DNA of 64,000 nt from Selaginella moellendorffii (Eukaryota > Streptophyta > Lycopodiopsida > Selaginellales > Selaginellaceae), in contig NW_003314319.1 in assembly GCF_000143415.4 (NCBI RefSeq), forward strand, positions 1,020,365 through 1,084,364. Reading direction: 5' to 3'. The number at the start of each line of letters is the position of its first letter. Position 1 is the stretch's first letter. Below, piece by piece: positions 1-11,775 of this stretch. The notes under the pieces were generated by a model. The model was not told the origin of the DNA, did not search any database, and was given only the letters and a program-made list of their open reading frames with translations. Position numbers and translations under genes: made by a program.

Positions 1-2683
1 TACATTCGCACCAAGGACGGTGTCTAGTTTTGTTAGGGGAGCAGAGTGTATCAACCAAAAACCCAGGCTTAGGGGACTCCAACCTTGAAGCCAAAGCTGC
101 ATCAGAGCCATAGATTTCATCATGCACAGCATATACCATTCATTAGCATATAGAACTACCAGCCTTTCAAGGGAAAAATCCGAGTTGTGGATCCCCATCT
201 CCATTCATCATTTTCATATTAATATATAGTATTCATTCACTCATCTTCCTTTCTCAGCCCCTAGAGATCAAGCCCTTTTCCCCTTCTGTTTTCTCATTAG
301 TAGTAGATATCCAGCGAAGAGGAGTATCCACACCTCTTCAATAATATAAATTTTTATCAAGAAATTGTGATATATATATAGAGCAAGTTAATTATATTAT
401 TTCCAAATAAGATTTACATAACCATACATTAGGGTTAAAGTTTGTGCAAATTTTAGGGTTTAAATGATTATGGCACCTTTCACAAAATTTATGCACAGTT
501 TATATAGTTAATGATATCTTAAATTGAATATTTTATTTAAAATATTTATATTTTAATTATATTTATATTTTGTTTATAATTGTATTATGATTTCAAGGGT
601 TTTAGACCAGTTTGTGGGTATCAATTTAACAATGATAATTTTCACCCAAATTAAATTTTCAAATTAGCTTAAGGTTGGACTAAATTAGTTTTCAACAAAT
701 CATTCTTCTTCCTTTCTTTTTTCTTTCTTTAGTAGTTTTTATTGTCTCTTTTTCTTTTAACAATGTACTTTAACAATTAAAACACTCTTTGATCTATAAC
801 TTTCCTAAATCCTTTTTCACCTCTAATCAAATCTTGATGCTTTATACAAGTTATATCATGTGTTAGAGCAATCTAATACAATTATCCATTCACAACTTCA
901 ATAAATTCTTCAACATTAACAACATTTTCCTAATTTTGAGCCAAAAATTAGTATAGCAACAAAGTTTAATGGGATGTAATCCAAGTTCTATAACTTCCTC
1001 AACCAAATCAAGTTTTTAGTTACTATACAACTTAGACAATAGTCCATTTTAACTTTTTATATGAGACTTGGCTGATATTTCACTTCAACTTTTTATTATG
1101 AGACCCTTTCCTAGTTTTCGGCTCTTTTTGAAAAGAGTGATTATGTTCTTCAAGATTTTGATTTCTTTGATCAACACTTCTCTAGTATATTTAACAATAC
1201 TGATTAAAACTGAAGTACCATTAGCAGGTTATAATAATTGTGCAAAAGCTCCAAATCTGCATTTATTTATGCATTGGAATTCCAGATGGTCATCACTAAT
1301 ATTTCATGGAATAATATAGCTCTCAAGAAACAATTATACCTTGACCTTTGTGAGGTTGTTACAGATCTAGTGTTTTCTGCCTTTGTGAAGTTGTTAAAGA
1401 TCTTATGCTTTCTCATCTAAATACAATATTTCTACTGTTTACAATTAATCATTATGTTTACTATAATAATCAATATTATTAAAACATTGTCACAAATATT
1501 TTTTGTTTGCTTAAGCAAACCTGTAAGAGGACTGAGATGGTAGTGAATATACCTCAAATATGCTTGAATATTCTAGGATATTTTACCATCTAACTCATTT
1601 AGATTAATCTTGTATTTATAATTTATAAACTTTCTTAAACCCTTTCTAGTATATTCTGTTTTATTCTACCATGTGCTATAAGATTAATCTTGTGTTTATA
1701 AATTACAAAAATGCTTATAATTATAAACTTTTCTTGATCAATTAGATTAATAAGTAGGAATAACACCACTATTAAACAAACCAAATGTTACTACATAAAA
1801 CATGTAGCAAATTATTTCCTCATCCAATGGTCTTAGTCTTTGACCAACCAACACATGACCAAAATGCAATTTCAATGGAGATTAGAGCTACATGTTAACA
1901 ATGTCGTTCCAATGTTAAATGATGATGCCAAATAAAAAATCATGCAAACCACTTCCATGAACAATATCCTTTTACTCTTACGCTTGTGTGGTTGATGTAA
2001 TATATATGGTTTTAGAAAATAAAAATGTCCAATCTAATTTAATTTTTTTTTACTTAAAAACTCATTTCCTTTATTTATTTTAGCTCCATTCTTTCTTCAT
2101 GGCTCTTCAAAACATTTTTACATCACTACTCACTTCTAGTCCATTAAATCTAACATTTCCTTTGAGTTTTAGGCAACAACCAATCTTCTCTTTTAGATTT
2201 TTTTTTTCAATTCATTAAGGGTTTTGAGATATTTAAAGTTATATGTCCTTGGTTTGAGTAATACTAGCTTGTGTGATCTCCAAACTCAAAAGCTTTACAT
2301 ATGGATTATTTTCTAGAGCCCTTATAAAAGCAAGTTTTTGAGATTTTATATTTAAAATGTTTAACACAAATCCATCTTTTATTCTCTACTGTTTCAGTAT
2401 TTTATTAGTAGTTTTAATGTCTTCCCAAAAAAGAGCTTTCTCTTGACAATAAGCTCCTGATAAAAATATTTGAATGACTTCCTTAAAAACAAAATGCTAT
2501 CTTCTTTATATAATATAAAATTTTCTAAATTTTATAGTATAACTGACAAAGACATTTTATTGATGACTTTATAGATATATTTTGTTTTCTCTTCCATTTT
2601 AAAAGTGATATTTCTCAAAACTTTAACTTTAAAACTATTAACTTATGCTTTTAAAAAGATCATCTTTATTATATTAATGTCAA
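1..2683. other. AT-rich intergenic stretch, no gene seen
   Basis: This stretch is strongly AT-rich by eye, with many TATATA, TTTAAA and poly-T runs. The open frames are short and show no recognisable domain or splice pattern. I see no LTR, terminal inverted repeat or tRNA-like structure. It may simply be intergenic DNA or old, unrecognisable repeat DNA. Confidence 0.5.
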
Positions 2684-3601
2684 GTGCCTTTATATTACAT
2701 TTTATTTATATTAATATTAATGAATAATTTTAATAAAATAATAATTTTCATTATTCAACTGGAATTAGTCCATGGAGTAATAGATATAGATTGGGGAAGA
2801 AATAATACACTTACTGAGAATGATATAAATATTATTTTTGATGAATATAAAAAACTTTTATCTAAAATACCTGAATGGAAACCTTATTCAAATTTTGTTG
2901 ATTCAAATTTAATAGATATTAATGGAGGAGGTGTTGTGATAAGAATACAACGTTTAGTTGGAAATCCTCCAATTTGTTCTAGTGGAGGTACAAAAGAGAA
3001 ACCTATATTTGGAGGGTCATTACGAAGGTCATTATATGATATTTTAACAAAAGTAAAAAATGTTATATTTAATGCTAAGTCTGATGAATGTAAAATTATA
3101 TCTAATAAGTATTCTATTCGGTATGCATTGGTGAACCAATGGAAACCTTTTAGTGTTTATACAAATATAAATATAAATTATAGTCATTATGAAAATTGTC
3201 AAATTACTCAAACCACATTAAGTGCAGGATTTTCGGATCATTTATTATTTAAAGGTCAATTTTTAACTTCATCAAATGGTAAAAATATTTTATATCTAAA
3301 ATCGAATTGTAAATTAGCTTTATTCTCTGGAAAGAATGTTTTATGGGAATCTCCTAACAAAGTATACAATAATAACTATTGCTTTCTTAATCTTCAAAAT
3401 GATGGTAATTTAGTGTTATATACAGAAACCAAAAAAGCATTATGGTCATCTAATAAATATTGTAATGAACCATCTAATTGTGTTGTATTTACATACTTTA
3501 CTATTCAAAATGATTGTAATTTAGTAATTTACCATGCATTAGCTCAAACTAGTATTTGGTGGGCGTTAAATATACACTCATATCTAGGTTGTATTCAATA
3601 A
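2684..3601 (+). CDS. Bulb-type (GNA-like) mannose-binding lectin domain protein
   Basis: A single open frame of 305 codons. The C-terminal 110 residues form a B-lectin (bulb-type, D-mannose-binding) domain with two QxDxNxVxY-type sites, LQNDGNLVLY and IQNDCNLVIY, followed by LWSS and IWWA turns. The first of the usual three sites, in the LKSNCKLALF strand, looks degraded. The N-terminal half (around DIDWGRNN, INGGGVVIRIQ) matches nothing I know. The first 30 residues are hydrophobic (YYILFILILM) and could be a signal peptide, but the true start is uncertain: TTAG at about 2767 could be an intron acceptor. Family knowledge: such lectins bind mannose glycans and often act in defence outside the cell. 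The gene is oddly AT-rich compared with the GC-rich genes from 5 kb onward, and it stands alone in AT-rich DNA. Confidence 0.7.
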   Translation: MPLYYILFILILMNNFNKIIIFIIQLELVHGVIDIDWGRNNTLTENDINIIFDEYKKLLSKIPEWKPYSNFVDSNLIDINGGGVVIRIQRLVGNPPICSSGGTKEKPIFGGSLRRSLYDILTKVKNVIFNAKSDECKIISNKYSIRYALVNQWKPFSVYTNININYSHYENCQITQTTLSAGFSDHLLFKGQFLTSSNGKNILYLKSNCKLALFSGKNVLWESPNKVYNNNYCFLNLQNDGNLVLYTETKKALWSSNKYCNEPSNCVVFTYFTIQNDCNLVIYHALAQTSIWWALNIHSYLGCIQ

Positions 3602-5251
3602 AGTAACCATCTAATTGTTTAAATAATATATAGGGCTAATAATAAAACTGATATTTTTAGTCATTTATTAATCGTAGCTTTTAATTTGAAATCTTTGTTT
3701 TTTTTAAGAGTGCACATGACAACGTATAATTTAATAAAGGATTTTTTTAGTGATCCGTTTTAAACCTTATGTTTTCATACATTCGTTTTTAAATACTTTA
3801 TATAATTGATTACTGTATATAGCTCATTTAAAATCTACTTGACATTCTATTATGTTCATTATTATTATAAAGATTGAGATCACTCTTAATGAGCCCTACT
3901 CATAAAGAAAAAGTGAAACTCTTTAGAAATTTTGCCTATAGATGAAAATAATATTACCCACTAAATGCAATCAGCAAAGGTCATGTAAACTAAGAATCTC
4001 ATGCTAATAAATGGTAAGAGAGACCATAGAGGTGGAATTATTGAACACAGAAGCTATATGTTTGGTAAATCTTTGTTTTACACTTAGTAATAGCTTCACA
4101 ACTTTAACATTGTCACAGCTTCAGTGTTTCTTGAGGTGCCATAGACTCTTTTAATCAGCATTGCTGCTCACCATTGCAGGCAATGATCCCGAAGCACAAA
4201 AAAATTATGGCTCTGAGGAAATGCAATTTAGGCAAGAACAAACATATAAATACCAATATTAATTATGATATAATTTCAAAATTATACAAATATATAAATA
4301 CTACTCTATAATAGACTTATAAATAAATATTAATCCTATATTAGTAATACTCTTCTAATACCATGCTATAGAAAATTTGGTTTTGATGACCACAAAGCAA
4401 ATCTAAATCCTTAAACACAAGTGCTAAAGACAAAAGAGTGGAACAAAGGCTTTAGGCATTAGATGAAAAGATGGAGCCACACTCCTAGTGTATAAATTGA
4501 GGAATAAAGGCATAGGAACATATAGAAACCCTATAGCAATCCCAAAACATTCTAGATTCTAACACTGAAATTAGTGTGCAAAATAAAGTTAAATAGAGTT
4601 TGGTGTAATTTCAAGATATATACTAATGGCCTAATGCATGTATATAAATACGCCACCAAGTTAGAGCAAAATAATGAGCAACATTAAATAAATCATTAGT
4701 AGCAAAACAACTGATAATTACTTTTCAATTTTCTTTCATAAGACTCAAATATTAAACTCATATGATGAAATTATAGACTGTATGACTACTTGAATATGAC
4801 TGAACAGTAATATGCTGAAATTTAATGTCAAAGAAAAATGATATAGATATCTATTAATTCAAGTACTATACTATAGAAGCATACTACTAATAATAAATAT
4901 TGTCAAAATAAAAATATTGTGAGGTCCAAATGTATAGCTACAATGTTATATACTAATATTAGCATAGTGGGATTTTGATAGTTATCAGATTGATTTCAAT
5001 TCACCACTCACTCTTATTTATAAATTTAATATATTTTGAGCTAATTAATATGCACATTTCTTTATTCCATTTCCATATTTAATATACTCACAATATGTTA
5101 TTAAAATAATATTTATATTAATTGTATTAAACAGCAATCATTTAAATTACATTATAATTATTATATTTTTGACAATATAAAGATACCCTCTAGACATTGA
5201 CTTCTTTTACATGAACTGCGTCGCTAAACACCATAAGTGAAACACACCACA
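3602..5251. other. AT-rich intergenic stretch, no gene seen
   Basis: AT-rich DNA between the lectin gene and the 3' end of the CIP111-like gene. There are no convincing open frames, RNA genes or repeats. Base composition changes sharply to GC-richer DNA at about 5.2 kb. Confidence 0.5.
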
Positions 5252-8200
5252 CTACCTCGTTTGAAACTTGCCGAATCTCATACTATACTTGCTTGGTAGG
5301 ACTCTCGTCAAGGCAACGTCAAAATGCGAGGCGCCCACTGCTACGGAGTCCAAATCTTCCTGAAACGTTGGGTTACACGAAATCTTACAATCAAGACTGC
5401 TTCAGGGCATACTAACCTCCAAAGCAGCCAGTGCAGCTTCTCGACAAACAGCAGCAATATCCGCTCCAGTGTAACTTTCCGTGTAAGAAGCCAAGACATC
5501 AACTGAGACATCGGCCTTGCACGGGGTGTTCTTCATGTGAATCTCAAATATTTGCTGCCTGGCTGCTCTATCTGGAGGACCAACGTAAATAAGCCGATCA
5601 AATCTTCCTGCAGAGGACAACTAGGAAAAATGAGAAAGAAAGAAACAATTTAGTACCAGGACGAAGAAGCGCGGGATCAAGCTTATCTGGCCTGTTGGTG
5701 GCAGCAATCACTGAGACTCCATTCCGCAGAGACACTCCTGCATATAACGCTCAAAGTCAGATGAGAAAAGATGGCAGCATGCAACAGCAGCAACCGATTT
5801 ACCATCCATCTCGATCAATAACTGGCTCATGACACGGTCTTCGACAGATATGCCATCAGTTCTGCCACCTCCGGAGCTTCTGGTGATAGCCAGACCGTCA
5901 ATCTCGTCGAAGAAAACAACCGACGGTGCAGCAGCCTTGGCCCGGGCAAACAGTGCTCGCACAGCTTTTTCGGACTCTCCAACCCATTTGCTGAAGAGTT
6001 CGGGCCCTTTTACAGCAATAAAATTTAGTCCGGTCTCTGCTGCCACTGCACGAGCCATCATTGTCTTGCTACACCCTGGAGGCCCGTAGAGCAGAACTCC
6101 TCTTGGCGGTGTGGTTCCTATCCGCGCGAAAGAGTCTTGGTGCTTGTGAGGCCATTCCACAATTTCCTTAAGCTGTTGCTTTACGGCACTTTGTCCACCG
6201 ATGTCACTCCAGCGAACTTTAGGGACCTCAAGGATGACCTGTCAACAAAGCTGAAATGAGCCTGAAAGTTGATCAAAACAAGCATATAAATACTTCTCTC
6301 ATTGCACTTGGTCTGATCTTTTCGCTGGCCAGCTCGAAGTCCTCTCGTCCAACGCTGAGTGAAGATGCAGACTCAGTTTTCGAATGGACATGACGACGCA
6401 ATGCACCAAGTGCTGCCTCGTTGCAAAGTGCACTTAAATCAGCACCAACAAAACCGTGTGTTGCACTGGCAAGGGCCTGCACATCTTCACTGCTTAGCGT
6501 GTGTTTGAGTCTCGAAAGATGGACTTGTAAGATTTCAAGTCGGCCTTTAGGCGTTGGTACACCTGCTTAATCCCGGTTAGAGGAGCAAATAAATTTTCAT
6601 TTCAATATTACCGATTTCGATTTCGTAATCAAATCTCCCATGACGCCTCAAAGCCGGATCTATACTCTCTGGACGGTTTGTTGCGGCAATAACAAGAACA
6701 CCGTTCTGGTGCACGCCATCCATGGACGTGAGAAGAGTGGCCATCAAGCGTTGTCCAAGTCCTTCACTGCCTTCTCTACGTTGTGGCGTGATTGCATCCA
6801 GTTCGTCTATAAAAACCTTTAGAAAGCTACGTTAATGGAAAACATAAGAAGCCAGTAAGGAATCTTACCACCGAAGGTGCTTCCCGGGCAGCTAAATCAA
6901 AGATGGCTTTCATTGCCGCCTCGCTTTCGCCGTGGTACTCAGTCACTATTTCAGGGCCATTGATTACGAGCATTTTTACGCCTGCTTCCTTTGCAACAGC
7001 TTGCGCGAGGGAAGTCTTTCCAGTTCCTGGAGGTCCATACAAAAGTACTCCTTTCGTTCTCTTTAAACAGTACCTGGAAAATTTTCAGTACCACTTCAAA
7101 ACAATGTGAAGCAGCAACACATACCTCGCCAACGTTTCTGGCTTGAGCAAAGAATACTGCACAATTTCCTTGAGAGTTTCAATCTCCTCCGATAATCCAC
7201 CAAGCGCAGAATAGGATGACGTAGTTTCCGTGAAAAGCCGAGTTCTGGTTTCCACCGTATCAGACTCTGTCAAAACGCTTTCTTCATCCAACTGAATGCT
7301 TACAGCCGTCTTGTGATTCGTAAAGTAAAGAATCCCGCCTGGGTTGTTCGCTTGCAGTGACAAGCCTTGGAGCGTCTCGCTCAAATCTAGCTCTTGAGAA
7401 GTCAAGCTCTCTGCCGCCTTTACGTGAAAGACACAGTCACTCCCACAAACCGGCACAGTAACCATATTTCCCACAAGTAGAAGCCTCCCGGATAGCCAAC
7501 GAGCTGCCAGCTTTTCAATAACTTCCTTCATCTTCGATGATCCACCTGTCAAGTAACTCCTTGCTGCCGCACTGCTTATCTCTCTGATCCCGGTTGTAGA
7601 CTTCGCAGGAGGCGGAGTCTTCAAAGGAGATCCCTTGAACGGAGAAACTTTGAATGGAGAACTGGGAGCCGCTAACTCCTTCTCCAACTCCGAGTGTTCT
7701 AATGCAAAGCTAAAAGATCCTTGGCATATTTGAAGAGAGAGATGCTTACACTCTTGGATAGCTGCAACGCATTCTCCTTCACCAGAGCGTGGCAAATGCA
7801 AAAGGTTGGCGATGTCACGGGAGCGGCATGTAGCTCGTAGAGAACTGATCAAGAGAACTGAGCCGAGAGCCGGGCAGCCAAGCGTTTGAGAAAGATGCGA
7901 TGAAAGACGAACGTTGTTCTTGACAAGCTGGAAAGAAGAAGACCAGAGACTTAGAAGGCTATATGGTAAGAAGATCACGTAACTTTACCGTTTTGGAAGG
8001 CCATACAGCTCCAACCGCGAACACTCCTCCGACTTGCTCTTGCGACGCACAGCTCGCATTGCAAAGTAATTCCAACGAATGTGGCTCTCCAGAATCCGCC
8101 GATCGAGGCGACACCGCGACCTGTTCACATTCGCAATGAGATTGCGGGAACGCAAAAGTATTATAATTCTCACCGAGACGAGCTGCGACACCGAGATCGA

Positions 8201-8410
8201 AGCCTCGAGCATCGCCGCATCGGACATCCACATAATGGCGGACGATCCACTCGCAAATGCGGCCGAAACGACGCCTCTGTACGCATTGCTTGCAAGAAGA
8301 TCAAACCTGTCACCGGAAACTGTAGATCGAGCCGATTCCTCCGCTTGATAGCCACCAGGCGAGGCAGGAACTGGCGGCGAAGACGCGATTGACGAGCGCT
8401 TCCTGGCCAT
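5252..8410 (-). CDS. CIP111: CIP111-like AAA ATPase (SPATA5/AFG2 relative), two AAA domains
   Basis: A multi-exon gene read right to left. The start ATG (8410) gives a Ser/Pro-rich head, then an N-terminal domain of CDC48 type. The first AAA domain has Walker [14 protein letters not shown] (about 7000-7045) and Walker B FIDELDAI with the sensor [15 protein letters not shown] (about 6650-6810). The second has the unusual Walker A GPPGCSKT (about 6080), the FFDEIDGL Walker B (about 5905) and the arginine finger [13 protein letters not shown]. The [26 protein letters not shown] string is the hallmark of plant CIP111, a calmodulin-interacting AFG2/SPATA5 relative thought to work in ribosome maturation or chloroplast function. 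The last exon (5252-5359) follows an intron with clean GT-AG ends and closes in frame with TAG. Introns are about 50-70 bases. It lies head to head with PACRG and shares a 360-base promoter region. Confidence 0.9.
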
Positions 8411-8770
8411 GGCGCGCTAGAACCCTAAAATCCTAAAACCTAAAACCCTTGCCACGTCGGAAAGGGTAAAAGAAATGTGGCCATATGGCGTCATGTGATT
8501 CAGCCGGCCCAAGGCGCCGAATGACGTGGCATCGGCGCGCGCGGAACTAGGTCAAAAAAATTCCTGGAAATCGGGAAGAACACGAGATAGAAGCTGGGGG
8601 AGCGTTTCCCTGTGGAACTAGATAGGGAATGGAACGGCAGGGACAGGATCACCGGCATTTCATCGAGCTTTTACTGCTGATCTTCATCATACCCTGGACG
8701 GCCACGAATTTCTGGGAGTAGATCCTAAGGAGAGAATAGAGAAAGAGAGGAAGGTTTCTAGGATTGTAGC
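8411..8770. promoter_or_regulatory. Shared promoter region between CIP111-like gene and PACRG
   Basis: Only 360 bases separate the two divergent start codons, so both promoters and 5' leaders must lie here. Repeated AAACCCTA/CCTAAAA telobox-like words occur at 8421-8450 just upstream of CIP111. This arrangement is common for ribosome-biogenesis genes in plants. No clear TATA box is seen on either strand. Confidence 0.6.
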
Positions 8771-9994
8771 ATGGCTTCGGATGACATTGCTGGATCGCTC
8801 TTCGCGTTTGAGTATGCCGATATCAAGCTCAATGGAAAGCCCGGATTGAAGAAGACGAAGTATTCACTCACGCCATTCGATCGAACCCTTCCTGTGCCGG
8901 TGAGTGGAAAATCTCTCAATTGATCCTTCTTCTTCTTTTCTTCTTACGATTTTCGTTCCAAATTAGTATCATAGAAGGGCTGGGCGTCACGAACCAATTC
9001 TTCTAACAGAGAAGGAACTCCCATACTGGGCAGCTACCGGGGAGTACAGGTAAAACAAAGCTTCCATACAAACTTAGAAGGAATCTCTGGAACTCTTTGT
9101 TGCTCACAGGCATCGCATTCCAAGGAAGTATCCTTGTGACTTTACGAGAAAAGGAGATGGCGAAAAGCTTCGAAGAGGGGAGCTCACGAAGCCTGTCCCG
9201 AAAGCCGAGCCACCCTGTGCGATGGCTTTCAGGAAACGGGATAATCCACCAAACAGTCTCGTGAGTTTTGCCTTGTTCTTCTTCTTGCGGGCTCAAACTT
9301 TGCCTCTTCTCGACAGTTTAGAAAACTCTACGAGCGAGGAGATTTGCCGATCCAAGTGGATCACAGCACTGCAAAGATTGCGCTCTTGTGGAAAACGGAT
9401 GTAAAAAAGCTTGACTATCACCACTACCTTCCCATCTTTTTCGAAGGAATTCGGGAGAAGGAAGACCCATACCGGTTCATTGCCGTCAAGGGGTCCGAAG
9501 ATCTTCTCAAGGTTCTTAGATGTTTGCTTCATGGCTTTTCTAATCTAACCACCATCGCTTGAACAGACCGGACAAGGTAAAATCCTCGCGTGTGTTCCGC
9601 AGCTCATAATTCCGATCAAAACAGCTCTCAACACCAGAGATCCGGGAGTTATCACCATAGCTCTCCAGGTATCGTCATGTTCTTGTGATCTTTCTCTTTC
9701 GCAGCTAATTCCTTGTTTGTTTGCTTGCAGTTGCTATGCAAACTCGTCGTATCCGAGGAATTGATCGGCCAGTCCCTCGTCCCATACTACCGCCAGCTCC
9801 TCCCGATCCTCAACATCTTCAAAAACAACGTGAGAAACTTGGGAGGCCACATCGACTACGGCCAGCAAAAGAAGAACTGCATGGGCGAACTGGTGGAGAA
9901 AACTCTGGAGCTCTTCGAGACGCACGGCGGCGAGGACGCCTTCATCAACATCAAGTACATGGTCCCCACATATGAATCCTGCGTCATGGGATAG
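8771..9994 (+). CDS. PACRG: PACRG (Parkin co-regulated gene) homologue, flagellar inner-junction protein
   Basis: Exon 1 (8771-8899) encodes a 43-residue start and ends at a GT donor. Later exons give the conserved PACRG core: [16 protein letters not shown], then [66 protein letters not shown] and the C-terminal [13 protein letters not shown] ending in TAG at 9992-9994. All blocks are in order and in frame across GT-AG introns; the acceptor near 9010 that keeps the frame gives [18 protein letters not shown] forms the inner junction of axonemal doublet microtubules together with FAP20. It is retained in plants with motile sperm and absent from flowering plants, so it dates this genome as seedless. 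It is divergent from CIP111 and tail to tail with a dead F-box copy. Pieces of it recur at 17.54-17.63 kb and probably at 28.14 kb. Confidence 0.93.
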
Positions 9995-10149
9995 AAGATC
10001 TCGTTCCCAGAGCTCTCTAAGTAGTAGTCAAGGAGTGATAAAGGTTCCTCCATTTTTGTATCTCTTCTATTCCATTTTTTTCTATGTAGAGCATTTCGTT
10101 GTTATTGTAACTTCCATTACAAATCCATAGCTAGCTATGGACTTGGACT

Positions 10150-11124
10150 TGTCATGGAAGTGTCCAGAAACAAGCACTCACTGGAAAACTACAAGCAGCC
10201 GAGTGAAAAGTCCACTCCTTGCTGCTGATACTATAGCTCACCAGGTTTTCTACCAGCCCTCCTCGTCAACCAGCACCGCCCACAAAGTGTCGCCACCATC
10301 GCAGTGAAACCCGTTCTTCCGTAGTCACCACTTGGCATTTGTTACTCTCGGCCACAAAGCGCCATACTCCCACAGTGTACGTCTGCGGCCGCCACTGAAC
10401 AGCCAAAGTAGTCCAGGCATTCCACGTCCATAGTTGACCACCGCACTGGATCATCCCTCCCAGTCCCACAAAGCTGGGAATGTCACCTGGTCGGGCCACG
10501 GTCGTCTGGTCGCTTAAAGAGTACGACACAATCGAAATGTCAACGTTCTCGTTGTGGTAGAGCGTGTCGACAAAGTGAACTACGGGAGAACCCTTGTAAT
10601 TGGCGACGGGTTCCCACGTCAACCACTGACCTGCCTCGGTCTTGTCTTCGTAGACCACAACTTCGCCGGCGCCGCTGACGCTGATGATCTGGTCTTGACG
10701 TGGCAAGGGTCCACCTATATGGAAACACTACGTCATCCCACTTACGGTCAAACCAACAGCCTGCCCGGGCAGTCGGTCGTCGCGCACACGAGCTTTCCGC
10801 CGGCTGCCCCAACCAAGCCGGAGGATCTAGGCAGAGAGCAAGATTCCGGCAGCCATGCCCAGCTCCCGTCCCGCGTGTCATACGCGATGAGCTGGCCTGG
10901 CAGGGACACGGGGGCAGTCGACGGACAGCGTGGCATTCCACGCCCTGGAACGAGAGGGGGAGCCTCTCGAGCACCAACTCCTGGATGAGCCATAGATCGT
11001 GCTCATGGTCGAGATAATCTTGGTGCTGGATCATTAACCGCTGCTGAGACTTGTAATGGCCCAAGCGGCCCAGCGACGTTGGAAGATTCAGGAGCTTTGA
11101 GCGCCACCAGAGGGCTGGCGGCAA
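10150..11124 (-). pseudogene. Decayed F-box/kelch-type gene, paralogue of the gene at 28234-29505
   Basis: Three reading frames must be combined to match the intact 423-residue F-box protein at 28234-29505. Shared blocks include IQHQD, SVLERLPLS, LIAYDTRDGSWAWLPESCSLP, VGAAGG, CATTDCPGRL, WDDVVFPYRW, DQIISVSGAGEVVVYEDK and DIPSFVGLGGMIQCGGQL. The F-box core is shortened and the C-terminal part is broken by frameshifts and deletions. It therefore looks dead. The homology continues past the stop codon into the 3' flank (10040-10260 against 28180-28330), so the two loci arose by segmental duplication and not by retroposition. Confidence 0.85.
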
Positions 11125-11775
11125 TGGATCATTGACGGGTGACAGCTCACAAGTTTGAGGGTTGGAGGGAAAACAAGCGACGGGTATATAAAAAGGTTTT
11201 TCTCGCTGCAGCGAGTGACATCCTTCTACAGGAAAGCCGAGACGAGATATGCTGGAAATCCTCGATCGGGAGCAAGAAATTCCTCACCTACACGGTCGCA
11301 TTGCCTCATTGATCGATTAGGATTTTCAGAATTCTGACGAAGCAAGATCCTTCTAGTATATACAAAAGACTTTCATGTAAGCAGCCAAATCCCGAGTCTG
11401 TCCTCCGGTATGGCAAGGAGGCTAAATCCCCTGGTATGGCAAGGAGACCGAGCAGCTAAATCCCGAGTGAAACAAATAAGGAGTACTTGTTTCACTTCCT
11501 TCAGTCCTAGGCTTTCACTCTTCATCCAAGAGTCGGGAGAGATCACTCATCAGCCTGGACAGGTGTAAAATGAATTTTTCAGGCGAAGTTTCGTAGCTGA
11601 ATGTCATATCATATAGATCACACGGCGACTTGGCAGCTCTCGACTCGAGCTTCTTAGATTTGTAGTAGGGAGAAGAAGTTCAAGCGTCGCTACGAGACAG
11701 CTAAGTTACTATCAAATCACAGCGCTCATTCTATGTAAACAAAGGAACACCAAGTCGATTTGTCAGAAGCTGCTT
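11125..11775. other. Intergenic DNA with a short tandem repeat, no gene seen
   Basis: There is no convincing coding frame. A TATATAAAAAGG word at about 11183 resembles a TATA box on the + strand but has no + strand gene after it. A small tandem repeat at 11381-11469 is listed separately. Confidence 0.5.
11381..11469. repeat. Short tandem repeat, about 26-base period
   Basis: GGTATGGCAAGGAG occurs at 11407 and again at 11433. The outer word GCAGCYAAATCCCGAGT occurs at 11381 and 11453. The pattern suggests nested tandem duplication of a small unit. No function is evident. Confidence 0.7.

Noticed and set aside
10554-10988. + strand frames opposite the F-box relic
   Set aside because: Homology to the intact F-box protein proves the minus strand was the coding one.
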